Assembly (NCBI GenBank): GCA_020736575.1
Contig: JAGPYM010000010.1
Coordinates: 62,001-126,000, forward strand
Source of the DNA: Thelonectria olida
Lineage: Eukaryota; Ascomycota; Sordariomycetes; Hypocreales; Nectriaceae
DNA: 64,000 nucleotides
Reading direction: 5' to 3'
The notes beneath the pieces were generated by a model. The model worked only from the letters and a program-made list of their open reading frames with translations, searched no databases and was not told the DNA's origin. The stretch's first letter is position 1. Every line of letters starts with the position of its first letter. This document shows positions 44,672 through 56,337 of the stretch, in pieces. The translations under genes were made by a program, and so were the position numbers.

Positions 44672-46024
44672 GGTTGAGTCGTTGACGATTCAGCCACCAG
44701 CATTGACAATTCACCTCGCAGATTGCTGACGCCTTACATGCTCTTATCACATTAGGCACGCAGGAAGACATGGCGCGGTCACCAGTACGAGGCGAGAGCA
44801 GGAACGATTCTTGCAGCCATCAGGTACTCGAGAAGGCAGCATCCAAGCCCGCAACTCACCTGCAGGCTCTCAATGGTTGATAGCGCATGCATGAGAGGCT
44901 GAGAGCCAATTGAACGGGACAAGACTCAGCCCGTTGTGATAGCTGACATGGAGGGTCTACTTGGGCATTTATTTGCCTATTTGCTGTCAACCTGCAAGCC
45001 TTGCGTTGAAAGTGTTGTGGATGGTGGGACTGTAGATCCAATAAGGTCAACGAAAGCATGAGTTGGAGGGTAAGGGACGGGTAAATCCGTAGAACCGGCT
45101 GCTCCCTCGGTTGTTGCAGCTTGCATATTAGCACACTGCTGAGTCTCGTGGCGGCCAGAATGTGACTCAATCCACTCACACATTGATGAACAGGCTTCCC
45201 TAAAGAGAAGAGCTGAGGTACATGAGTGCTTTTTACGGATTGTATCATTGCGGCTGGCTGGAGAAACCTGGTCGGGAATTTGGGCGGCCCAATCTGAGAG
45301 CATGCATTTGTTTGGATGCCTCTTAGGCAGATAAATCTTTCAATGCAACCCCCACGGCGCAATGCCCTCTCTGATCGCCTTGTTTGTCGTCCCAAGGGAT
45401 TGCACAACCGAGTGTGCCTTGCCCTGTTGGATCAGCCCAGCTGTACCTGTCACCTGTGAGTTCCATAACATGACAGGGCCACCACTACTGTTGAGAGGCA
45501 AGGTTCTCTCCAGAAACCGGTTCTTGAAGAGACCGTCTGTGCTTAAGTGCGCGCATGGCGAACTTTGCAAGGTTCTGGTACGATGGCAAGACTTGAACTA
45601 CACTCTGAAGTATCTTTCCTGCAATGAAAAGCACTGCAAGAGCACCAACATGGCATTCGCGCGATATCCAGCTTGGACTCTATTCCGCATCAGACTCTCC
45701 ATCGATGCGGGCGTGAATACTTCGGCAACGATGACCACCCTTTGTTCTCTTCGAGGCATTGGTAGACGGGCCTAATACTCGGGTATGTACTGCAGCGGGG
45801 GCCTCAATCTTGACTCTGAGCCGCCATGCTAGCAAACTGGTTCGCCCATGCCTTGCCTCGCCCGCCTCAGCCTGCACTGCCTCTTGCGGATCACACCACC
45901 CAATCTGCAACATAGCCATATTGGGCTAAGGATGAACAAGATGTACAGCACGTGAACGTATGTATAAGTGTGGAAATTGGTCAAGATTCCGTCACTCGCA
46001 TTAATTGGGTCGGATACGAACTCA
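44672..46024. promoter_or_regulatory. Divergent interval between the two kinase genes
   Basis: 1.35 kb between divergent starts at 44671 and 46025. Two long overlapping minus-strand frames (44856-45407 and 44977-45303) and a plus-strand frame (45362-45775) are open, but none has a domain I know. They could be a degraded gene or chance. Confidence 0.4.
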
Positions 46025-47724
46025 ATGTCGGCTGGTCAGGCACCGTCTCGTCCGCAGCATGAAATCTACAGTCGGGCTGCCGCGTCAATGTCAACCAGTT
46101 CTCACTCCTTGCCACCTGAACCAACTATGAAGAACCTTCACTCCTTGTACGAAGAACTTATCGCAGCGACGTGCGAATGTCCTATCACGAAGAACAAATA
46201 CATCCCTGCGCAGAAGCTATCCGAAATCATTACTGTGACCAGGGTCAACGAGGCACTGCGCTCGAAACGACGATGGAGGAGATTGTTATTCCGCAATCGC
46301 GGCCTCGATGATAAAGTCCAGCAGACCAGGAAACTTATCGCAATTATTGCACTCATAGGCAAGCTCAATGAGGATTCCCTCAAGACCTTGACTGCGAATG
46401 GAATCACAGACAATCGCCTCCCTCTTTCCGGAGGCGATGATGTTCTGCAAAACTCTCTTCGAAACAAGGCTGCATGGGAAGATGCTAATATCGGCGCGTT
46501 CCTGGAGAAGCAGTGGACAGTTCTCGCACCAATCTTGGACCTCAAGGAGGGTCATATGGCTGACATTCGGCTTGATGAGAAATGTGCTTTGGAGTTTTCT
46601 CAGTGCGAGCATAAGGAAACAACGCAATTTAGCAACGTCTACTTCGCGGAAATCCGATCCGAGGTGAGTTTTGGGCCAAGCTGTCGCAGTATGAGATCCC
46701 TGCTGATGCGTGTTCCCAGGAGATTGGAGGGAAGCCTTGTCGCGTTGCTGTTAAGAAATTCTTTCAAGATGCCTTCAAACATTACCATCAAGAAAGGGAA
46801 AACCTGCAACGCATTAGCTCCATTGACAACAATCACTTGATCAAGCACCTAGCCACTTGCGAGCAGATCCCTTGCATCGTATTCCCATGGGCGGAACGTG
46901 GGGACCTCAACGCATTTTGGGAGGAAGAGTCAACGTCGGAGCGGAATCTCCATCTCGTCGTCTGGTCCCTTGAACAATTGGCTGGGCTCGTGTCCGGTTT
47001 AAGGGACCTTCACGGCGAGAACTGCCGCCATGGAGACCTCAAACCGTCCAACATTCTCTGCTTTAAGGAAAACGATGCCGGCATTCTCAAGATTTCAGAT
47101 TTAGGAGTATCTAGACTGCACAACAAACCAACGGATCTACGGGCGGGAGAGACAGTCACGAAGGCGTCGACCCGAGCCTACGAAGGCCCAGAGGCACACC
47201 GGCCAGAACAAACCAAGGCCCCAAGGTCGCGTACATACGACTGCTGGTCAATGGGATGCATCATGTTGGAGTTTGTCATTTGGTTACTGTATGACTACAA
47301 CGCTCTTGAGTGCTTCCATGGGGCTCGGGACTCGGAATGGAACAGCTATTATCGCCCCAAGAGCCCCAAGCCCATGTCCGATGGTGTGGAGGTAATGTGG
47401 TGGGAGGAGATGGAAAGACATCCCAGAGTCGACGAGGCCATCCAACTGCTCCGCGAAGATGTACGAGTCAGAGGCGCCGCGTTGGAAGAACTTGTTGACC
47501 TCGTCGATTTAAATCTACTAATGGTCAACCCCAAGGACCGCCTTTTGGCTGTCGGCATCGATGAAGAGCTCCAAGGGATACTCGACCGCTGCAGAAAGCT
47601 TCAGACACCCTGGGTCAACGAGGTCGGCGATGCTGGACGCCCAGCTAAACCTGAAATATTCAGCCAGCCGCCGCCAATGGGCCCAGGCACGACTTTTCAA
47701 GTCAACGGGGAGACCTTTGAATGA
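46025..47724 (+). CDS. Non-canonical protein kinase with N-terminal extension (paralogue B)
   Basis: Two exons (intron 46664-46719, phase 0 both sides) give 547 residues from the ATG at 46025 (MSAGQAPSRPQHEIYS). The N-terminal 210 residues contain a helical domain (NLHSLYEELIAATCECPIT), then QQTRKLIAIIALIGKLNED. The kinase part shows RVAVKKFFQ (Lys), IVFPWAERGDLNAFW at the hinge, CRHGDLKPSNIL as catalytic loop and SDLGVSR in place of DFG. The C-lobe has YDCWSMGCIMLEFVIWLLYD. It shares layout, the FPWAE hinge, RHGDLKP, and the EFVIWLLYD/ECVIWILYG block with the kinase at 42616, so the two are paralogues in a head-to-head pair. Substrate unknown. Confidence 0.85.
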
Positions 47725-47815
47725 GTGATAAGAATGCAGTTGTGTATGTTTTGGTGAATAGTCTCTCGCTGTAGGATATTCTCAAGGATAGCCTCGAGTT
47801 TAATTAACTTCAAAA

Positions 47816-48424
47816 TCATAGCTTCTCTCTGGTTCTCCGACCTCTCTCTGATATTTGAACCCGGTATAATGCCATTGGAAACGGACTGTCGGACTCCTCC
47901 CAAAAGCCTTCACCATCAACTACTCGGCGTTGATAGTTCCTCGCCTTCATCGCTTTGATCATTGCATCGACATCTCTATGCTCCTCAGTGCGTTTCTCCC
48001 ACTTCATCTTCAGCGCGTTGAAGTCATCGCCAATGAGCATGGGTGCTACAGCCCCTGACCCCGAGCCAGTTGTGACGGAAGCGAATAACTGTCGGTACGC
48101 ATCTATCGTGAGGAAAGGACTGTACAAAAGTGTTTCCTCGTGTATCATGCGCCCTGCTTCGCCAAGGTCCGAAGGCGATGATGTTTTGAGTATTTGAATC
48201 CCTAAACTTTGTAGGAAATCTTCATCCGTCTTGGTAAATGTTGGGTCTTGAGCATACAGCGAGATCTCGTCACGATCCGTGGGTGATGATCTGAGATGAG
48301 AAGCAATGGCCATAAGGATGACAAGCTGCTTCATCCGACGGGCCTGGTCCTTTGACGCGCCGAGACTGCCCAAGCCCAAAGACACAACCCTCGTTATCCG
48401 TGGTCGGTTCTTGGTCCTCAACAT
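47816..48424 (-). CDS. SRR1-like domain protein, 5' end unresolved
   Basis: The recognisable part is the SRR1-like domain: RITRVVSLGLGSLGASKDQA, then QDPTFTKTDEDFLQSLGIQ and a C-terminal segment with APMLIGDDFN. SRR1-domain proteins are poorly understood regulators, first named from a plant clock mutant. I give the ATG at 48424, but the same frame stays open upstream to 48709 with plausible residues (QLQQLFTLYSEASEIFHQ) and no ATG. Another frame, about 48418-48826, also reads like protein (Tyr/Pro/Gln-rich) and also has no good ATG. A missed intron, an upstream exon or a frameshift would connect them. The gene is convergent with the kinase at 46025, 91 bp away. Confidence 0.6.
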   Translation of the reverse strand: MLRTKNRPRITRVVSLGLGSLGASKDQARRMKQLVILMAIASHLRSSPTDRDEISLYAQDPTFTKTDEDFLQSLGIQILKTSSPSDLGEAGRMIHEETLLYSPFLTIDAYRQLFASVTTGSGSGAVAPMLIGDDFNALKMKWEKRTEEHRDVDAMIKAMKARNYQRRVVDGEGFWEESDSPFPMALYRVQISERGRRTREKL

Positions 48425-49402
48425 GGCGTGGAAAGACTTTGACAGAGCTGACTGGTGGAAAATCTCCGAGGCTTCACTGTACAGCGTAAAGAGCTGTTGA
48501 AGTTGTTTAGGTGGAGTTCTGGCCTTTGATGAACGGGAATCAAGTCTTGCAGCTGCACTCCGGCCATGCTTCCCGCGATGGCCAGGGCTGTGTGATGTCC
48601 GTAATTGATTGACTGTGTTATTTCGTAAGCTTGCGTCCCCAACCGAAAGGGAAATGGTTTTTGAGAAGCATACGATGGCTGTCCATATCCCAGCTGTTTG
48701 AAGGGTACATTATAGTTGTGGCCATGCTGGGCTGGTCGGTAATTACAGGGAAAGTCGCTGCGAGTAGCCGCTGTGCCAGATGTTGTGTAAATGGGGGAGT
48801 ATAGACTGGGTAATGCTTCGTATGATGGTGTGATTTAATATCAGATCGGGTAGCGCAGTGGGAATGAGTTGTCTATGGTTCTATGAAACAGAAGCTACCT
48901 AACGCGACGCATAGTTAACTATATACTACCCGAAAGAACAGGAATTGCATGTGTTCCTCGCAACTTCTCGGTAGAGCTTGGCCCAGCTCACATAATCTCA
49001 GCTTTCTAATCTTGATTACTCGGCGTTCGGTGTTTCCGCCCATGCGACGTACCCACCGCCTTCGAAAGCACGTCACGCCGCATTCTGGGCTGGTGCTTAT
49101 TAATTGTTGAACTGGGAGCGAATTAATAATGAACAGGTGCCGAGCGAATAAGTAGGCACGGACTGCCCGTATCCAGACATTCAGCCGGTTTTGCATCAAC
49201 CTCGCATTCAATTCGGCCGTCCGGCCTCCGGAACTCCGACCGCGCCGAACAACCTCGCCGGCATGGACAAGCCTTGCAGGGCACAGCGAAATGCCAGAGG
49301 CAGGAAAGAATACGAGTGAAACTCCCTTTCGAGTTGCATTCTCGGCAGCCGTGCTGCAATCACGATTTGACGGCGGCATCTGACTGAGATAAACAACTTG
49401 TC
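48425..49402. other. Region upstream of the SRR1-like frame
   Basis: Contains the possible N-terminal coding extension of the SRR1-like gene (to about 48826), then sequence with no recognised gene. A perfect inverted repeat lies at 49097-49129. Overlapping minus-strand frames at 48915-49379 have no domain. Confidence 0.4.
49097..49129. repeat. Perfect 9-bp inverted repeat
   Basis: TTATTAATT at 49097-49105 and AATTAATAA at 49121-49129 flank a 15-base loop. AT-rich arms; may be incidental. Confidence 0.4.
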
Positions 49403-50731
49403 TTAGCTCCGTCTGCGCGTTGCTTCTCGCAATTCCTCCAGCGCGCGGCTGTCTCCCTCGTCCGTTTCCTTGGCGCGATTGAGCATTTTTCTCTCTGTCT
49501 CAAATCCAATGCCGTCGCCGAATTCCTTATCACCATTCTCTCTCCCCCAGATCCAACGCGTAGGCATTGTCTCACCTTGGTAGGCGACGTATCTCCCACT
49601 CCAAGCAATTTGAAACTGGAAGTCGATAAGATGCGGAAGACCAAGACGAATCTTGTCAAACATGAATTCCCAGGTGCCTGGGAAGTGGTAAGGAGCATCC
49701 TTGTGGAACCCGTCAAATATGTCTGGTGAGAGACGAAACCAGTCTCGAGTTGCCACTTCCCAAATTTCAATCACTTCAACGCGTTCCCAGACGTGGCTAA
49801 CCACACGACAATGTTCAAATATCAAAGTTCGCAGCGAAGGTTGAGCTAAGACCCAGTCGAGATGGTCGTAGTGCGAGATGCTGTACCGCCCTAGTTTGAG
49901 CGTTTTCAAGTGTGGGAAGACCAGACCGTGGCCAGTAAAGGTGCCAGGCATTGTCCCCCAATGCTCGTCGAAGGACAGAGACAACGATGTGAGCTGGTCC
50001 GATAGGGGAGCAAGCCAGGCTTCGTGCATGTATGGCTCAAATGTCCTTCTTTCAAGCCAATGAATGTCGCTGTCCGGATCATCCTCGTTGTGCTCCACGA
50101 TGACTTGGAGATCAAGCTGCTCAAGATGCTCAGTGACCGACCTGAAGAGCTCTGACGAGGTGAACTCTGGCAAGGGAACGTTTTGCAAGTTTTGAATTGT
50201 GAGGTGGCGGATCTTGCTCGTGTTTGGCCGCTCATATCGCGTCTTGATGGCTTCAAAGACATCCTCCAATAGAGATTTCCGCGCTTCCATTAACTCTATG
50301 TGCCAGGCAGTGAAATCGTCCGTGAGCTCCCCCAGGCAGACGGACGAAAAGACCAAACAAAGCTGATCCACCTGAGGGAAGTCTGCGAAGCTGGATATAG
50401 GATCTAGACGCTCGGGGTCCTCCTCCCTCCTGTCTCTGGACTTCTTCACGTCGTACCAGGCGTCGTAGTACTGCGCCAGGCTGTTGCCCTCGCCGATCGT
50501 GGTGTAGATGACGAGACGACGCGCTAAAGATCTAGGGCCCTCGTCATTTACGCAATGATACCATTTGTCAAAGCCTTTGTCCGTCGGAACCAGGGAGATG
50601 GTGTGAAACAGGTCCTTCGATGCCAATACCTTCCATCTATGGCAGACCAGGCGAGCGGTGAGGAGATCATGTCCACTGAGGCGGCTAATGATGGCGTCTA
50701 ACAATTCTTCTGGCACGTTTTGGAAGGCCAT
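49403..50731 (-). CDS. F-box protein
   Basis: Single exon, 442 residues from the ATG at 50731. I chose this start because the F-box begins immediately: MAFQNVPEELLDAIISRLSG then HDLLTARLVCHRWKVLA. The frame is open 55 codons further upstream, but that part is not typical. The F-box should bind Skp1 of an SCF ubiquitin ligase. The rest has leucine-rich, repeat-like stretches (LTSLSLSFDEHWG, FPHLKTLKLGRYSISH, SLRTLIFEHCRVVSH) that usually recognise the target. It lies at the edge of the HET/kinase island. Target unknown. Confidence 0.85.
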   Translation of the reverse strand: MAFQNVPEELLDAIISRLSGHDLLTARLVCHRWKVLASKDLFHTISLVPTDKGFDKWYHCVNDEGPRSLARRLVIYTTIGEGNSLAQYYDAWYDVKKSRDRREEDPERLDPISSFADFPQVDQLCLVFSSVCLGELTDDFTAWHIELMEARKSLLEDVFEAIKTRYERPNTSKIRHLTIQNLQNVPLPEFTSSELFRSVTEHLEQLDLQVIVEHNEDDPDSDIHWLERRTFEPYMHEAWLAPLSDQLTSLSLSFDEHWGTMPGTFTGHGLVFPHLKTLKLGRYSISHYDHLDWVLAQPSLRTLIFEHCRVVSHVWERVEVIEIWEVATRDWFRLSPDIFDGFHKDAPYHFPGTWEFMFDKIRLGLPHLIDFQFQIAWSGRYVAYQGETMPTRWIWGRENGDKEFGDGIGFETERKMLNRAKETDEGDSRALEELREATRRRS

Positions 50732-51510
50732 GACTTTGAAGCCAATCGATATGGTGATCGGAATGAAGAGAAGTAGTCGAATGTAAACCTGCTCTGTTGA
50801 ATGGCTGGTCATGAAGGTGTCACGATTATACAAGGTGGGACGAGCAAGACGCGAGGGCCCCATAAACATGGCGCGGTTAGCAAACACAACCAACACGCGA
50901 CCACTGCCTAGTACCTAGGTAGGTAATTGAATGACCCCTGGTCTCGAGATCGAGCAGCGCCGAGTAGCTGCGGGCTGGAAACTGATAAAGAAGCGTGAGG
51001 CCGGGTGATATAACGTATGTCTGGAGATTAGAAAGTCCGATGAGACAATGTAATTAAATCTACCGTAGATCGCCATCTGTAGAGCTTAATAGAGACACCG
51101 GTTCGAATTGAGATAATACTCGTAAAGACCTAGGCTCCCTCCCCGCACTAATAGCCGACTGCGGGATTCAACTCCCTCGAGTACTACTCTGGGACTGAAC
51201 AACAAATTGTAGGGCTTCTTCGAATTGTACAGCGGAATCTTGAATAGCAATTAAACTCGGTACCTGGAACAACACATTGCTGCTGTTTGGGATAGTAATC
51301 AATCTTTCGTGAGCATAGCTACCCGTCTCTGTTGACATGTCGCAGGAGATGCCAAGATGGTTAATGTAAAATGTGTTAAATATGTATATGATATATCAAT
51401 CGTCAACCAAATGCTTTGGGTATCGAGCTCGACCATGCAATCCAAACAGCTGGCAGTTGGCACCCCTTGATCATCATATTATACAGAAAAAAAGGGTGAA
51501 AATGGCCATC
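50732..51510. other. Intergenic region, F-box gene upstream
   Basis: About 780 bp with no gene. A GGTTCGAATT match to a tRNA B box at 51110-51119 lacks the rest of a tRNA. No other element noted. Confidence 0.45.
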
Positions 51511-52448
51511 TCATGTAAAGCTGCTTTTCGAGTATTTTTTGGAATCGTTTCTGTTTGTCTTCCTTCGCTCATCATGGTGCCTCATACACGGGAGCTTGCT
51601 TGGGAGGATTAGGGGGGCTTCATAGATTTGAGGCGCCATTTGGTGCTGGACTGGCACAGGAGGCTGGCTCTGTGGTGTCTGGACCCAATTGGGCGTGACG
51701 TTGTCCATCTCGGGAGGAGGATATTGTTGACCGGGAGAGTATTTTCCACCAGAGTCTCGCTTTCGGAGCAGCCTCCAAAGCAGGAAGCCCAGAGCACCCA
51801 GCAGCAAGCCACCTCCGACCGTCGCGCCGACGGCGATACCTGCGATAGCCCCGGTGGCTAGACCGTCGGAGCCAGAGTCTGAATTGTCCGATGATGCTGT
51901 CGTCGTTTCGGCCTCGGCTGCAGAAGTGGTGGGTTTGCCAGCACTTTTCGTGGCTGACGCCGCCGTAGTGGTGGAGGTCGCCGTATCGTCGAGGGTCACG
52001 TTGAAGTAATGGGAAGAGGCGTCCATGTTGGTGACGCCGGCTTCGTAAATTGCGAGGTAGAAGATGGCAGATTGGCCTTTCGCCACGTCTGACGAAAACC
52101 CAGTCATGTCGATAGTCCAGATGAGACTCGTAGATCTTGAATCCCCTGCATTTATAGTCAGTCGAGACATCTTGAGTCGTTGTTGGGGGGCATTGGGCGC
52201 TTACGCAGAAGATAGTCGTAGTAAAAGTCGTTGGCGGACTTAGCAGGATACTGTTGCCAGAGGACAAGGTCCATGCTGGTGAGGTTTGACGACCATTGCA
52301 GATCAATCTTCTCGCCGACCTTGTACGTCGGATTGTCTTGAAAGTTGTTTGCTGGGCCGCTGCTAGGTGGTTGGGAGAAGGAGGTCTCGGCGATGGCGCG
52401 ATCCCAGAAGAGAGCGAAGCCGAAGAGTAATGACGAAGAGATATACAT
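51511..52448 (-). CDS. Single-pass membrane glycoprotein, WSC/Mid2-like layout
   Basis: Two exons were joined at LLR/DSRSTS (intron about 52146-52203), giving about 293 residues. The N-terminus MYISSSLLFGFALFWDRAIA is a signal peptide. The ectodomain of about 120 residues has Trp and Tyr positions (IDLQWSSNLTSMDLVLWQQ) and N-glycosylation sites. A Ser/Thr-rich stalk (TATSTTTAASATKSAG) leads to one transmembrane segment, GAIAGIAVGATVGGGLLLGA, ending in LLRKR. A Pro/Gln-rich cytosolic tail follows. This layout is shared with fungal wall-stress sensors and other surface proteins; I do not recognise the specific family. The last 30 residues may be altered by a missed intron. Confidence 0.75.
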
Positions 52449-55400
52449 GGTGATTCGAGCCGCCGCGTTATTAATCGAAGCAATGATTACCGGATGGAAA
52501 GAAGGCGTTCTCAAGCAGCAAACAAGAGCGATGAGACGCAAATCTGACACCAAAAAAGAAGCAAAGGAAAGCAAGAAAGAGCTCCCGCTACAGAGGCGGG
52601 CCGTTACCCTGTATAAAACGTCTCGCCCCGGCCAAGGATCCAAGGATGGATGTCAGCCTGGGGGCCACTCCGTATCATGTATTCAGCACTTCGTCTCTGT
52701 GCTACTGATTCAAACGGCCCCAGTCTCAGGCGCCCGATGGTCCCGGGAGCCTGTCATCCGTGGCTGAGTAATTCGATCATAGGACAAAGACCATCAAGAT
52801 CGGCATGCAGTGCGTGAGTGCCTTGTTACTGAGTCTGAGGAGGAGCCAGGAATAACCTAGCCTTCGGCGTGGGTGGCTGTGGGAGCCAAGCGGGACGGCC
52901 CCCAGCCTTGATAATTTTAAGTCACCTTGGGCGCCAATGGCAGCTCGACGAGCAGAATCCTTCTCCTCAGGATAAGACGACAAGTAAGCCCGATGCTGCA
53001 TGCGCGATAGCGTCTCGGATCCTTAAGTGGTCACTTCCAGGGGGGCTTCCTCGCATCCCGTAGACGCCCCGCCGAAGACCACGGCGTCGGCCAACCACTC
53101 GAGGCCAACTGGGCCACCATCTGGTTCCAATGTTTCATTCTGATTTCTGAAATTCGCTTTAGCGCCGGCCCCTGGCTGGAGTTAAGGCTGAGCAGACAGC
53201 ATCTTCAACGCTATATTTAGGCCTGTGCTCAGTCAGAATTAAAAATGTCGCTCAGCTTCGCTGGCAATTTGCCACGGGTGAAGACTCTTGGCTCTGCAGC
53301 AGCAGCTGAAAGGATTCTTAGATTGATGTAACTATCCTGTGGCTGTACGAATATCGTCTATTCTCCTGTATTAGGCAGTCCGTCGCATGTCTTAATCTGA
53401 TCACGTCAGTCAAGCCACGGTCCTGACCGGATCTCAATGCCTGAAGAGACGAGTCCGAGAATGGTCCAGTTCGATCCGAGGACCGAGAAGTCTATTTTCT
53501 CCTCAAAAGACCCCAGTCGGTTCGTTGAGTGCTCCCCTTCAATGTGTTCCACCGCCTCGTTGCGGCTGACTGTTGGTTCGTTGCCAACGGCTTTCTGCCG
53601 CCCAACTCTCCGACCTGCGGGACAGTAACAAGGAATCAGAGAAGGTTGCAACTGCGCCCATCCTCCTGGCAGACATAAGTTATATTCCCTGCCCGCCGCC
53701 CAACACACTCTTTAATCGAGACATCGGGACTTCCGTCCTTGTGCTCCCTCAAATACCAGCAAGTTATACAACGAAATTGCTCCCTGCGCGCGCACCACCA
53801 CAGTGCTTAGCATGGTCAGCAATTTCGTATCCGATCGAAAACAAACAGGTGTGGAACACACGCGACGTTGATTTTATCACCTCGTGCGCTTTCGGCGGAC
53901 AGCTTGTGAGACCAAGCCAAACTCCCACGCGACCGACACCAGAGCTTCAAGGAAGCCACAAGCAATGACAAAGTTCTCATATAAAGTCTCACGGCTAAGA
54001 ATTATTTCCAAGGCTCATTCCCTTCCTATTCCTGTCTCGCGTTTATTTTGAACCTATTTAACCATCGCGTCTTGCGCTCTGCAATGCTGCACCGTCCAGA
54101 GGCGCAATTGGTGCGCTCTTTATGCCATGCATTGAACAGGCCTTCAGTGAAAATACATTTCGTGCACATGAGGAAAACGGCTTCAAGATATAGACAATAT
54201 TCGCATCGCCCAACAAGCAGATACGTAGATTCAGGCGGAGTTAGTCCTAGCTTCTTGACGTTTGGCGGAGCTCATGCTGGGCAATTGAAACCTAAACGGT
54301 GCGGCAGATTCAACCATAAGAACCTCGGCATACTCGGTTCTATTGTTGATAGCATTTTTATCAAGCGTTCGTATCTGCAGCGAATCCTACGCGTGTTATG
54401 AGGAGGTGGTACAGTCACATGATGATCCGGGTTAGCAGGAAGATCGTTATCACCCTGTCGCACCAAAGCTTTCCGGCCACCCTGGTGCCTAGTGGAGCGA
54501 GAGGCTGTTTGGGGAAACTCTGATAAGCTTTATTGTGATGGTGGACTCTGTGTATGGTGTCTGGAGACTATAGCAGTCCCTCATATCACATATAGGTTAA
54601 AGGCCTTAGAAGATATCGGTAGTTAGCTACCTAAGTTATGGATGTTGGTGGTGATTGTTCTCACACTCGGAGATGGATTTTGTAGATGATGCTATAATGA
54701 CACTATGTTGAAATTTGCATTTCTTGCATTAGTATGTCCATATTATGTAAAAATGAAATAGAAAGTTTAAAATTTAATGGATGAATATTAAGTTTTACTT
54801 CGAGAACGTAACTGCTTTTTATTATTTGTTTGACAATGTTTCGATACTAATGACAGCTTTTGTCTTGTTTAATTTGGCTCAAGGGTAAGTTGACATGTAC
54901 TTTCCGCAATGCAATCTGCCCCCAGAATTTCGTTAGAGAGATATTAAAAGTACTTGATGGGAATTTTGAAAATGAAAACTAGCATTAAGTTCATTATACA
55001 ACTGTATTTAACTATGATCGGTGTCTTAGATGGGCAACCCACTGATTACTCTGGTCGCTTTTTCCCATGATAGCTCAAGTTGTACCCGCAACTGCTCACC
55101 GTGAGTAACATTGTTAGTTTGTTGCATCCATTTCCTGCAAAATACGGAGATGTACAAGACCCAAAGTGATATTAGAATACGTGTAAATTATTCATATTTT
55201 GAACTCGCCGCCTACTGATATCAGGGAGAGTCATAAAAGTGTCCAGGGGAAGGAGGCCGATTCGTAATATAGGTTCTGAAAATCCGGACCGCGGTTAAGT
55301 AGGGCCAGTCTTAGGAATTCCTTAAAAAAGACTATTTCTCAAGAGCGAGAGATTAGTAGGTTAGAAGGATGCTTGACCGGTGAACTGGCCTAGTGTGATT

Positions 55401-56337
55401 GTCAATCGTGGTCGTTTTATATCAGAGCCTTTCTTCCCAGAGACCAGGCATTCTTCGAGGAAAAGGCTGATTGTAGCGACCTCTAGTCAAAAGAGGACGT
55501 TCAATTGGTAATTTAATGAATCTTCTGTAATATTAACGAAGGACTTTTCTGGGGGATAAACGCCAATAGCCCGGGTAGCCTTGAATTGAACACGAGCTTG
55601 TTGCTGGGCTGCGCCGACTGATGTGCGCCTGCGGGACCACAAGTCGACCTTGTGAGGATTAGAAGCCATTTTTTGACGACTCCTCGGGATGCCGTGAAAT
55701 ATACAGGGAGAAAATTCACAGAAAAAACTACGCATGCGCGTACGCAGTGACATAAAATCTCCCGACTTCCGGATGTGCTGAGGCGCCCCCAGTTTTGGTG
55801 CCGGTTTGCCGATTTGCAACAAGAAAACCCACCATTCATGCAACAATACCAGGATACCAACTGCAAGGCTAAGCCCGTAAACAGTCAAGCTGATCTGAGG
55901 GAGGGCTCTTTAAGAGGTGAATGTTACGAGATGTTACTTTTCTACATCGTTCCATGTGCGATGGACACACCCTCTACCTCAAGTCATGCGCAACTCGAGC
56001 TTGTGATTACTCACTGAACCTGGCCCAAACCCCAATGCAGGAAGGCGACTGACTGATCGTCGTTCGACCAAGCAGCACAAGTAGATAATTCTCCCTCCAA
56101 TCATCAAGCAATGCTCTTGGGGTTATGGAGGTTGTTGGGGACCCCAGAGTCTTCCCCAGGATATCAACTCAGATCATTTGTGGAGGCCTGGAGTTAGCTT
56201 CCCACGGATTCAAGTCTTTAAAAAGCTCCTCATCTCCTCGTCAATGCGATCAGAGAAAAGCCCACAGGCGTGTGCCTTCACTTTGGCTTGCCCACCTCTT
56301 ATCGACAGCGTCTACCGCCCCAGGGTGATTCGCCACA
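52449..56337. other. Long gene-poor interval with AT-rich core
   Basis: 3.9 kb, by far the longest stretch without a recognisable gene in the window. From about 54480 to 55500 it is strongly AT-rich, with long A and T runs and few open frames. The flanks are of normal composition. Frames such as 53406-53708 (minus), 54048-54401 (plus) and 55487-55888 (minus) have no domain. It may contain an RIP-mutated repeat or an old insertion; no terminal repeats were found by eye. Confidence 0.5.

Noticed and set aside
44856..45407. 183-codon minus-strand frame between the kinases
   Set aside because: Two different frames of the same strand are open here (also 44977-45303), neither has a family motif, and no upstream start or promoter stands out. 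I kept the interval as unexplained and not as a gene.
48915..49379. Cys- and Arg-rich minus-strand frames upstream of the SRR1-like gene
   Set aside because: Three frames overlap here, none with a signal peptide or known Cys pattern. Likely chance in GC-rich DNA.
51110..51119. GGTTCGAATT resembling a tRNA B box
   Set aside because: No A box or cloverleaf pairing is found in the preceding 80 bases, and the T-stem bases do not pair.
55487..55888. 133-codon minus-strand frame with a hydrophobic start
   Set aside because: A second frame over the same bases is open too, and the region borders the AT-rich gene-poor interval. No known domain.
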